Below are positions 57,118 through 64,000 of a DNA stretch of 64,000 bases, in pieces. The position numbers and the translations under genes are program-made. Source of the stretch: Alteribacter keqinensis (lineage in GTDB: Bacteria; Bacillota; Bacilli; Bacillales; Salisediminibacteriaceae); contig NZ_RHIB01000001.1 in NCBI RefSeq assembly GCF_003710255.1, positions 868,001-932,000 on the forward strand, read 5' to 3'. Every line of letters begins with the position of its first letter. Positions within the stretch are counted from its first letter, which is position 1. Below the pieces are notes generated by a model that worked only from the letters and a program-made list of their open reading frames with translations, ran no database searches and was not told the DNA's origin.

Positions 57118-58503
57118 ATGGACTACCGGATCGAAAGAGATACCCTGGGTGAAATGAAAGTCCCGGAGGATAAATGGTGGGGTGCACAGACGCAAAGAAG
57201 CCTGGAAAACTTTAAGATAGGCACCGAAAAGATGCCTGAAGAAATTGTCTCCGCCTTTACCGTGCTGAAACAGGCATGTGCAAAGGCGAATCTGCGCCTT
57301 GATAATATCGAAGAAGATAAAGCAGAAGCAATATCAGCAGTGTGCGAAACAATCAGAAAAGAGAAATATACTGAACATTTTCCTCTCGTTGTCTGGCAGA
57401 CGGGGAGCGGAACCCAGTCTAATATGAACATGAACGAAGTGATTGCCTACAAGGCAAATGAACAGTTAAAAAGCCGGAAGGAAACCGTGGTTCATCCCAA
57501 TGACGATGTAAACCGTTCCCAAAGCTCCAATGATACTTTTCCTACTGCCATGCATATTGCGGCAGTAATTGACGTCCATGAGCGTCTGTTGCCAGCAGTC
57601 AGACATATGCGGGATGTGCTTGAAGAAAAAGTCATTACATTCCAGGATGTTGTCAAAATCGGCCGTACCCACCTTCAAGATGCCACGCCCCTTACCCTCG
57701 GACAGGAAATCAGCGGATGGGTCCATATGCTCAAAAAAAGTGAGCAGATGATTAAAGAGAGTACCGAACACCTTCGTGCACTGGCTATTGGAGGAACGGC
57801 TGTAGGAACAGGGATCAATGCCCATTCAAAGTTCGGAGAAACGGTAGCTGAAGAAATAAGCACTATAACCGGGCATGAGTTTTATTCATCCGAAAACAAA
57901 TTTCATGCACTCACAAGTCACGACGAACTTACGTATGCACATGGAGCAATTAAAGCCCTTGCTGCAGATTTGATGAAGATCGCCAATGATGTGAGGTGGC
58001 TCTCCAGCGGACCGAGGTCGGGTATCGGTGAAATAACGATTCCTGCAAACGAACCAGGGAGCTCAATTATGCCGGGAAAAGTAAATCCTACACAAAGTGA
58101 AGCCTTAACGATGGTGGTCTCACAGATATTTGGTAATGATGCAGCAATAGGTTTTGCATCAAGCCAGGGGAATTTCGAGCTTAATGTATTTAAGCCGGTG
58201 ATCATCTATAACTTTCTCCAGTCAGTAAGACTTTTATCGGATGCCATGACATCCTTTACAGACAAATGCCTGGCTGGAATTGAAGCGAATGAAGATGTCA
58301 TTAACAACCATGTGAAAAACTCGCTGATGCTTGTTACAGCTTTAAACCCTCATATCGGCTACGAGAATGCAGCGAAAATTGCTAAAAAGGCATTTGATGA
58401 TGATACTACATTAAAAGAGGCAGCAATCAGCCTCGGCCTTTTAACGGATGAAGAGTTTGAAGATATGGTTAACCCGGAAAAAATGATCGGTCCCAACAAA
58501 TAA
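57118..58503 (+). CDS. fumC: Fumarate hydratase class II FumC
   Basis: 461 residues, the usual class II length (B. subtilis CitG 462). The motifs [13 protein letters not shown] (96-108), catalytic-site [10 protein letters not shown] (H185) and the superfamily signature [11 protein letters not shown] (314-324) are intact. It converts fumarate to malate in the TCA cycle with no Fe-S cluster. AAAGGAGG precedes the ATG. Confidence 0.95.
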   Translation: MDYRIERDTLGEMKVPEDKWWGAQTQRSLENFKIGTEKMPEEIVSAFTVLKQACAKANLRLDNIEEDKAEAISAVCETIRKEKYTEHFPLVVWQTGSGTQSNMNMNEVIAYKANEQLKSRKETVVHPNDDVNRSQSSNDTFPTAMHIAAVIDVHERLLPAVRHMRDVLEEKVITFQDVVKIGRTHLQDATPLTLGQEISGWVHMLKKSEQMIKESTEHLRALAIGGTAVGTGINAHSKFGETVAEEISTITGHEFYSSENKFHALTSHDELTYAHGAIKALAADLMKIANDVRWLSSGPRSGIGEITIPANEPGSSIMPGKVNPTQSEALTMVVSQIFGNDAAIGFASSQGNFELNVFKPVIIYNFLQSVRLLSDAMTSFTDKCLAGIEANEDVINNHVKNSLMLVTALNPHIGYENAAKIAKKAFDDDTTLKEAAISLGLLTDEEFEDMVNPEKMIGPNK

Positions 58504-58550
58504 CAACACAAAAGTACTTTCGCAAAGGCTGTTTCTTTAAATCCGGTATT

Positions 58551-58625
58551 GTAGCCGGAATGCTTGAGAATTCTAAGGTCCCGGGGGCCGTTCAGTTCCC
58601 GGAGAGCGACTGAAGGCCACTAAAA
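58551..58625. repeat. Possible decayed dispersed repeat after fumC
   Basis: TGTAGCCGGAATGC matches the left end of family C. The remainder (GGTCCCGGGGGCC, TTCCCGGAGAGC) is only loosely similar. Confidence 0.35.
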
Positions 58626-58644
58626 ATTCAAAAACAGCGAAATA

Positions 58645-58682
58645 CAAAGACGCTCCGATACCTGATTCGGGGCGTCTGTTTT
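58645..58682 (+). terminator. Terminator downstream of fumC
   Basis: AGACGCTCCGA/TTCGGGGCGTCT then GTTTT. Confidence 0.75.
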
Positions 58683-58743
58683 ATGGGGAAATTGATATAC
58701 TGTATATAATTAAATATATAATATAACGTTAGGAGATTTTGTT

Positions 58744-59667
58744 ATGCATGTTTTTGACCTTCATTGTGATGCGCTTCTTAAACTTTGGGAGGACCGCTCA
58801 AAATCATATCTGAATGATGCCAACATCCACACCAGCTTTGAAAGGCTTCAAAAAGGAAATGTAAAGCTCCAGCTTTTTGCTGTCTTTGTGGAGCCTGAGA
58901 TTCCTTCAGATATGAAGTTTCAGGTTGCGCTGGAGCAAATTGATTTGTTTTATTATAAGGTTCTGGCACAAAAAGGAATCCGGCATATCAGAAACTGGTC
59001 TGACTTAAGACAATTAAAGCCTGATGAAACAGGAGCGATGCTTACGCTGGAGGGTGCTGATGCTTTTGGAAATGATCTGATGAAACTGCGTACGCTGTAC
59101 AATCTGGGAGTCAAATCTCTAGGCCTTACGTGGAACAATGCAAACTTATGCGCCGATGGAGTGGGAGAACCCCGAAATGGAGGGCTTACAGAGCTTGGCT
59201 TTGAAGTAGTCAGACTTAACAACCAATTCCGTATCTGGACAGATGTTTCCCACCTAACCGAACCTGGTTTCTGGGATGTTATGAAAACAGCTGATTATCC
59301 TGTTGCCACACATTCTAACGCCAAGACCCTGTGCTCACATAGAAGAAACCTTACAGACGAGCAGGCGCAGGCACTGTTTAAGAAAAAAGGACTGTTGGGA
59401 GTGGTCTTTCACCCTCCATTTCTTGTGGATGATGCAGAAACAGCAGAGATTAGTGACCTTTTAAGGCATATTGAACACTTCTGTGAACTGGGTGGGAAAA
59501 ACCATTTGTCATTTGGCTCGGACTTTGACGGTATTCAGTTTTTTGTATCAGATCTTAATCACTCAGGGCTTTATCAGAACCTGATCAATGAACTTCTCAA
59601 GTATTACAGTGAACAGGATGTACGAGGCTTTGCATATCAAAACGTTCTGGACCATCTGCCGGAATAG
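58744..59667 (+). CDS. Membrane (renal) dipeptidase family enzyme
   Basis: 307 residues, the normal length of bacterial PF01244 dipeptidases. Metal ligands are HCD near the N-terminus (H7, D9), Glu in LTLEGADAFG, His in DVSHLTEPGFWD and in ATHSNAKTLCSHRRN, and a late GSDFDGIQ Asp. These zinc enzymes cleave dipeptides, including L-D and D-containing ones. AGGAGA precedes the ATG. It is a single gene ending in a terminator shared with the convergent DUF1722 gene. Confidence 0.9.
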   Translation: MHVFDLHCDALLKLWEDRSKSYLNDANIHTSFERLQKGNVKLQLFAVFVEPEIPSDMKFQVALEQIDLFYYKVLAQKGIRHIRNWSDLRQLKPDETGAMLTLEGADAFGNDLMKLRTLYNLGVKSLGLTWNNANLCADGVGEPRNGGLTELGFEVVRLNNQFRIWTDVSHLTEPGFWDVMKTADYPVATHSNAKTLCSHRRNLTDEQAQALFKKKGLLGVVFHPPFLVDDAETAEISDLLRHIEHFCELGGKNHLSFGSDFDGIQFFVSDLNHSGLYQNLINELLKYYSEQDVRGFAYQNVLDHLPE

Positions 59668-59670
59668 TGA

Positions 59671-59725
59671 AAAGAGGGCATTTCATAAGGCATATTATAA
59701 TGCCGCCTTATGAGACGCCCTCTTT
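59671..59725. terminator. Bidirectional terminator between the dipeptidase and DUF1722 genes
   Basis: AAAGAGGGC with TTCATAAGGC pairs with GCCGCCTTATGAGAC and GCCCTCTTT. It is of the same sequence type as the yppE and ytzC terminators. Confidence 0.85.
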
Positions 59726-59732
59726 CTGGTGA

Positions 59733-60212
59733 TCAGCAGGAAAAGTGTCTTCTGGTGACTGTTATATACTCGTTATTTATCTTTATGACATTCCACTTGT
59801 TTTCAGGAAGAAATACAGATGATTCTTTCAAGTAGGAAACCGGATATAATTCCAGCAGATACGCTAAATAAGCAGCGCATTTTCTGCACTCCGGCGGAAA
59901 GTATGTGTATGAGGCTGCGGTCAGTGACCGCGCATGGTTAAATAGTGTAAAAAATTGCTCTTTTTCAGATTCTGTAGTCTTGTGTTTAAAGTAACCCCAG
60001 ATATGTTCACATGTATTCAAAAAATCTCCGTGACAAAAGGGAAGCTCCTTCTGATTTTTGATTTCCAAGTATACGTCCAGATATTCCCGGCAGTTTTCTG
60101 CCTCCCTGAGAGAGATTTGGATGTCTTTATAGAAACGGTACCCTTTAGCCATAATTTCATATTTATTACGGGCCCAGAGTTTCTCGGTTAGTTTTTTAAA
60201 AGTCACCGTCAT
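59733..60212 (-). CDS. Standalone DUF1722 (YbgA)-like protein
   Basis: 159 residues from the ATG at 60212 (GAGGTG 6 bases upstream). It aligns by eye with the C-terminal DUF1722 domain of the neighbouring divergent gene. LWARNKYEIMAKGYRFYKD corresponds to FHARNKYLFLSYHPKLLKD. NTCEHIWGYFKHKTTESEKE corresponds to NVCQHILSFFKGELSVREKE. The C-terminus is diverged (ECRKCAAYLAYLL, then WNVIKINNEYITVTRRHFSC) and has extra cysteines. Function of DUF1722 is not established. The protein probably arose by duplication of the domain. Confidence 0.7.
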   Translation of the reverse strand: MTVTFKKLTEKLWARNKYEIMAKGYRFYKDIQISLREAENCREYLDVYLEIKNQKELPFCHGDFLNTCEHIWGYFKHKTTESEKEQFFTLFNHARSLTAASYTYFPPECRKCAAYLAYLLELYPVSYLKESSVFLPENKWNVIKINNEYITVTRRHFSC

Positions 60213-60374
60213 GTCTTTCACCTCGGTCATTTGGATACTATAAGTGTAGCACCTGTCACGGCTCTAAAGTAAGGATGACATGATTAATTTAACCAGACTT
60301 TTGTGACTCATTATTAAAGGGAAACAGATACAGGAAATCGTATCTCTATTAAAAGCAAGTAAGGGGCTGGGGCC

Positions 60375-61343
60375 ATGCGAATGTTTAAGAAACCTAGAAT
60401 TGTCGTCAGTAAATGTCTTGAATTTGAACCATGCAGGTACGACGGGGCAAAAATCAAAAGTGATGCAGTGAGTAAATTAATGGATAGTGCAGAACTGATT
60501 CCTGTGTGTCCGGAAGTGGAAATCGGGCTCTCAACACCAAGAGAGTCGATCCGGATTATTGAATCTGGAGATGAGGAGCGGCTGGTACTGCCGTCCGGGA
60601 AAGAAGACCTTACAGATCAAATGAAAAGCTTCTCAGACTCTTTCCTGACAAATTTACGTGACGTAGACGGGTTTATTTTGAAAGGGAGGTCCCCGAGCTG
60701 CGGAATCTTTGATACAAAAGTATACGCAGGATACGAAAAATCCCCTGTAATTAAAAAGAGTGCCGGGATCTTTGCGAAAAAGGTTATAGATCATTTTCCT
60801 GATGCGGTCATTGAGGATGACGGGAGGCTCAGAAACTTCTCGATCAGGGAGCATTTTCTGACTCGTATATATACACTCAGTGAATTCAGAGATACAAAAA
60901 GTCGGGGCGATCTTGAATCACTGAACCGTTTTCATGCCAGAAACAAATATCTGTTTTTATCATATCATCCAAAACTTTTAAAAGATGCAGGACGTATAAT
61001 AGCAAATTATGAAAAGCGGAGCAAGGAAGAGATCTATTCTTCCTATGAAGCAGTTCTTGGAACGATGATGAAGAAAAAACCGAAGTTTACAAGCAATATC
61101 AATGTCTGCCAGCATATTCTGAGCTTTTTTAAAGGTGAACTGAGTGTCCGTGAAAAAGAACATTTCCTGTACCTTCTTCAGCAATACAGTGAAAGGCGGA
61201 TCCCGCTCAGTAATTTGACGAGTATCCTGAAATCCTGGGTTTACAGGTTTGAAAGGGAGTATCTGTTCAATCAATCGTACTTTGAACCCTACCCGGAAAG
61301 CTTAATTGAAATAACAGACTCCGGGAAAGGCCGCAATTACTGA
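60375..61343 (+). CDS. DUF523-DUF1722 fusion protein (YbgA-like)
   Basis: 322 residues. The N-terminal DUF523 domain (about 7-150) has VSKCLEFEPCRYDG (C14, C20), VCPE (C45) and GRSPSCGIFD (C109). Three of these fit the 4Fe-4S ligands known from TudS, the DUF523 thiouracil desulfidase. The C-terminal DUF1722 domain (about 185-318) has FHARNKYLFLSYHPKLLKDA and NVCQHILSFFKGELSVREKE. The fused form is common in bacteria, and a role in sulfur removal from a thio-nucleobase is plausible. GGGGCTGGGG lies before the ATG. It is divergent from the standalone DUF1722 gene and upstream of msrA. Confidence 0.82.
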   Translation: MRMFKKPRIVVSKCLEFEPCRYDGAKIKSDAVSKLMDSAELIPVCPEVEIGLSTPRESIRIIESGDEERLVLPSGKEDLTDQMKSFSDSFLTNLRDVDGFILKGRSPSCGIFDTKVYAGYEKSPVIKKSAGIFAKKVIDHFPDAVIEDDGRLRNFSIREHFLTRIYTLSEFRDTKSRGDLESLNRFHARNKYLFLSYHPKLLKDAGRIIANYEKRSKEEIYSSYEAVLGTMMKKKPKFTSNINVCQHILSFFKGELSVREKEHFLYLLQQYSERRIPLSNLTSILKSWVYRFEREYLFNQSYFEPYPESLIEITDSGKGRNY

Positions 61344-61408
61344 CCATAAGTTTGGACGTTCGGAGAAAGTGTTGTTATACTACTAAAAAAAGTGGTGGTG
61401 AGAAATGA

Positions 61409-61930
61409 ATGGTTTTGAAGAAAGCAACATTTGCAGGTGGTTGTTTCTGGTGCATGGTATCTCCTTTCGATGAGCAGCCTGGTATCCATAAGGTTGTGTC
61501 GGGATATACCGGCGGGCACACTGATAACCCTACCTACGAAGAGGTATGTACGAATACAACAGGACATCTCGAAGCTGTTCAGATAACATATGATCCGGAT
61601 GTATTTCTATACGAAAAACTGCTGGATCTATACTGGTCTCAGATTGACCCAACCGACCCCGGCGGTCAGTTTCATGACCGTGGAGAGTCTTATCAGACAG
61701 CCATTTTTTATCATGACGTTGAGCAAAAGAAACTGGCGGAGGATTCAAAGGTGAAGCTTGATAAAAGCGGCAAATTCAACAAGCCGGTTTGTACTGATAT
61801 TCGTCCTGCATCTGTGTTTTTTGAAGCAGAAGCCTACCATCAGGACTATTACCGGAAGAACCCTCTTCATTATAAAATGTACCGTAAAGGAAGCGGTAGA
61901 GAAGACTTCCTAAACTCACACAGGAGGTAG
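61409..61930 (+). CDS. msrA: Peptide methionine sulfoxide reductase MsrA
   Basis: 173 residues. The catalytic GCFWC (C12, C15) lies in [39 protein letters not shown], the [12 protein letters not shown] strand and [14 protein letters not shown] are standard. It repairs the S-epimer of methionine sulfoxide. The ATG at 61409 follows GGTG. A TTG at 61415 is possible. It is 8 bases before msrB, forming the msrA-msrB pair of Bacillus. Confidence 0.94.
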   Translation: MVLKKATFAGGCFWCMVSPFDEQPGIHKVVSGYTGGHTDNPTYEEVCTNTTGHLEAVQITYDPDVFLYEKLLDLYWSQIDPTDPGGQFHDRGESYQTAIFYHDVEQKKLAEDSKVKLDKSGKFNKPVCTDIRPASVFFEAEAYHQDYYRKNPLHYKMYRKGSGREDFLNSHRR

Positions 61931-61938
61931 TTGGTCTG

Positions 61939-62376
61939 ATGAAAACAAACAGAAAAGTTCAGGATAAAAAAGCGTTAAACGAAATGCAGTATAAAGTAAC
62001 TCAGGAAAACGGAACCGAACCTCCGTTTAAAAATGAGTTCTGGGACCATTTTGAAGATGGAATCTACGTGGATATCGTGTCAGGAGAGCCTTTGTTCAAT
62101 TCAAGAGACAAGTATGATGCAGGGTGCGGATGGCCAAGCTTCACAAAGCCGATTGATAAGTCCCAGGTAACTGAGCATTCGGACTTTTCACATGGAATGC
62201 GTCGTACGGAAGTAAGGAGTGAAGAGGGGGATTCCCACCTCGGCCATGTGTTTACGGACGGGCCGAAACCCGGCGGACTCCGCTATTGTATCAATTCTGC
62301 AGCTCTTCGTTTTATTCCATACAGCGAGCTTGAAAAAGAAGGCTACGGGGAATACAAAACATTATTCGACAAATAG
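61939..62376 (+). CDS. msrB: Peptide methionine sulfoxide reductase MsrB
   Basis: 145 residues. The catalytic Cys117 lies in [15 protein letters not shown], with [10 protein letters not shown] (63-72) and [19 protein letters not shown] (91-109). The CxxC zinc pairs of some MsrB proteins are absent, as in B. subtilis YppQ. It reduces the R-epimer of methionine sulfoxide. AGGAGG lies in the end of msrA. Confidence 0.95.
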   Translation: MKTNRKVQDKKALNEMQYKVTQENGTEPPFKNEFWDHFEDGIYVDIVSGEPLFNSRDKYDAGCGWPSFTKPIDKSQVTEHSDFSHGMRRTEVRSEEGDSHLGHVFTDGPKPGGLRYCINSAALRFIPYSELEKEGYGEYKTLFDK

Positions 62377-62397
62377 ACTTTGATGTCTTATGAAACG

Positions 62398-62439
62398 AAA
62401 AAGTTGACGCCAATTATTCTTATGGCGTCAACTTTTTTT
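62398..62439. terminator. Bidirectional terminator after msrB
   Basis: AAAAAGTTGACGCCA/TGGCGTCAACTTTTT. Confidence 0.9.
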
Positions 62440-62446
62440 GTTTCCT

Positions 62447-64000
62447 TTAATCCCGGCGGAAGCGATTGAGAGTCTGTATAACTTCTTCTTTTCTTGGAAG
62501 GGCAAGATCTCCCGGGTGCTGCCCTTTGAAGGGCGAAAGGAATTCAAGTCCCGAATGGTTAATTTCAGTATAGATCTCGTCAATGGCTTCCATAATTGTG
62601 CTGTCTTTACTGCTTCCTTTTGTTAAATGTTTTATTATCAGGGCAATGGTCCTTGTCTGGCTGGTATCCGCCAGCTGTTCGATAGCAGATAAATCAATCA
62701 TATGACGGGAGAACAGGATCGTATTCTTTCCTTTTGCCTCTACTTTCTCTTTTCGATCCAGTTTCTTTTTGAAATTGTCTCTGTCCAGTATTCTCATTTT
62801 GGGAACAGACAGGGTTACGGCTGTTTTCTTTCGGTGATTTTTTATTTCAGAAGCAATTTGCTTTACTTCTGCTCTTTTATCGTAAGGTCGGTATTCATTC
62901 ATTACTATGACGTGGTCAGAAGCTTCGAAATAGTCCCCTGAACCCCCTATAGCCATGACCGTTGAAACATCCTGGTCCTTAAAGAGACTTTCTACATAAT
63001 CAACAAAAGGGGTAATCGGTTCCTCAGAAACCAGCTTTTGCATTCTCGCATCACGAATCATAAAATTTGTAGCACTAGTATCTTCGTCCATTAAAATAAG
63101 CTTGGATCTCATTTCCAGAGCTTCCATTATGGAAGCTGCCTGGGAGGTGCTTCCGCTTGCATCCAATGTTGAAAAAGAGCGCGTATCTTTTTCAAAAGGG
63201 AGATTGGAAATAAACGGGGAAATATCTACTCCATGAATGGACCTGCCGTCTTCAGCTTTAATTTTCACTGCACTCTGATCAGTAATGACATACTCCCGGC
63301 CGTCTCCCGGAGCATGATTATACACACCGCGTTCAATGGCATGAAGGAGGGTACTCTTTCCGTGATAACCTCCCCCGGCTATGAGGGTAAGACCTTTTGG
63401 CAGGGCAAAACCGGTAACTGTCTTTTCTTTAGAAAGCTGAATGGTTTTTTCATAAGCGGCCGGGGACTGAAAGGATACGGCCTTACTTAACGGCTTATTA
63501 CTCACACCGCTTTCTCTTGGAAGAACAGCCCCGTTGGCTATAAAGCAGATGAACTCATTTTCCTTAATATAATTTCGGATCAATTGCTGATCGTCAGATA
63601 ATTCAATGTGTGATTTTACTGCTTCTTTTGAAAAATGGGTAAGAGCTTTTCTTGTTATGTCAGGTACAATCTCACCCAGCAGCTTACCGGTATCATGTCC
63701 TCTGATACGCCTTCCGTTTGCAGGCAGGCCGATACTGAGACGAATTTCGATATGTTTTTCAGTGACTTTTACAGCTGTTCGTTTCAGGACTTCCTGACCC
63801 GGGGCATCGATGGCAATCATCCCGCCTTTACCGGTTCCCATTCGTGAAACTGCACGTTTCTTAATCTGAAGATTGACCTCCCTGGCAAAAAAATCTTCGA
63901 AAGCTGACTTACGAGAGGCGGAATCTATAAGCTCTTCTGGAAGGTTTGTGTATGTGAACGGGAAAGCCACTCTGATTTTTGACGGAGCAGCAAAGGGATC
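62447..64000 (-). CDS. Predicted ATPase of the ABC class (COG3044), 5' end outside the window
   Basis: 517 codons are present. The frame stays open to the window edge, where the minus strand begins DPFAAPSKIR, a conserved stretch of this family, so the true start lies beyond 64000. Walker A is GGGYHGKSTLLHAI. An ABC-like signature region is SFSTLDASGSTSQAASIMEA, and Walker B is KLILMDEDTSATNFM. RIRGHDTGKLLGEIVPD lies in the N-terminal half. It is a cytoplasmic P-loop ATPase with a C-terminal helical part, and its biological role is unknown. Convergent with msrB. Confidence 0.85.
   Translation of the reverse strand, partial: DPFAAPSKIRVAFPFTYTNLPEELIDSASRKSAFEDFFAREVNLQIKKRAVSRMGTGKGGMIAIDAPGQEVLKRTAVKVTEKHIEIRLSIGLPANGRRIRGHDTGKLLGEIVPDITRKALTHFSKEAVKSHIELSDDQQLIRNYIKENEFICFIANGAVLPRESGVSNKPLSKAVSFQSPAAYEKTIQLSKEKTVTGFALPKGLTLIAGGGYHGKSTLLHAIERGVYNHAPGDGREYVITDQSAVKIKAEDGRSIHGVDISPFISNLPFEKDTRSFSTLDASGSTSQAASIMEALEMRSKLILMDEDTSATNFMIRDARMQKLVSEEPITPFVDYVESLFKDQDVSTVMAIGGSGDYFEASDHVIVMNEYRPYDKRAEVKQIASEIKNHRKKTAVTLSVPKMRILDRDNFKKKLDRKEKVEAKGKNTILFSRHMIDLSAIEQLADTSQTRTIALIIKHLTKGSSKDSTIMEAIDEIYTEINHSGLEFLSPFKGQHPGDLALPRKEEVIQTLNRFRRD

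Noticed and set aside
1-64000. CRISPR arrays, tRNA/rRNA genes, prophage or integrase modules, complete insertion sequences
   Set aside because: Looked for regularly spaced repeats, cloverleaf-like sequences and transposase or integrase proteins. None was found.

Overview
The window reads as one ordinary chromosomal stretch of an endospore-forming member of the Bacillaceae (Bacillus in the broad sense). The evidence is a block syntenic with the B. subtilis ponA-recU-yppC-sspM-yppE region, several sporulation genes (a sspM-type spore protein, a YjcZ-type micropeptide, a Spo0E-like phosphatase, RacA), a sigI-rsgI pair, Bacillus-style AAAGGAGG ribosome binding sites, frequent GTG/TTG starts, and intergenic repeats of a kind common in this family. 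There is no tRNA, rRNA, CRISPR array, prophage or intact insertion sequence that I can see. Both ends cut through genes: eight codons of ponA at the left, and a conserved ABC-class ATPase at the right.

Layout. 1-6.8 kb: ponA', recU, yppC, sspM, racA, yppE, a lipoprotein, a TRIC-type channel, ytzC-like and yjcZ-like genes, then repeat-rich DNA. 6.8-14.2 kb: nicotinamidase, thiosulfate-type transporter, kynurenine-formamidase-like enzyme, two thioredoxin-fold proteins, a YpgR/CvfC protein, and a three-gene unit of a sigma-region-1.1-like small protein with ydbS-ydbT. 14.7-26.2 kb: a DUF2777-like protein, an MBL hydrolase, sigI-rsgI, an unknown gene paired with telA, an NCS1 permease overlapping an NRDE protein, tatA-tatC, and dgk-dck. 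26.9-40.3 kb: a YfcC carrier, DegV, patatin, an MFS exporter, a ComEC-like MBL lipoprotein with an HhH tail, ctaM, a large membrane-anchored subtilase, a Spo0E-like gene, and an isolated maltose phosphorylase behind a cre-like operator. 40.4-54.1 kb: a lysine/beta-lysine catabolic island. 54.3-64 kb: a SleB/LysM hydrolase, acsA, fumC, a dipeptidase, two DUF1722 proteins (one fused to DUF523), msrA-msrB and the ATPase.

The most coherent system is the lysine island. A PucR-family regulator is divergent from yodT-yodS-yodR-yodQ-gabT-aldehyde dehydrogenase. These are followed by yodP, and convergently by kamA-yokU. A PAS-AAA-Fis activator (KamR type) lies upstream of kamA. kamA has a near-perfect sigma-54 promoter, and the activator gene has a 24-bp perfect palindrome in its leader. 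Together the enzymes could take lysine through beta-lysine, N6-acetyl-beta-lysine and 4-aminobutyrate to succinate. That route is an inference from gene content.

Other notable items are two dispersed-repeat families. One ends exactly at the stop codons of sspM and kamR. The other is MITE-like with terminal inverted repeats. There are also several operator-like palindromes and four very short genes easily missed by gene callers. I found nothing that I can claim is a wholly new system. The best candidates for new biology are the standalone sigma-1.1-like protein, the telA partner, the solo DUF1722 paralogue and the sensor-subtilase fusion.
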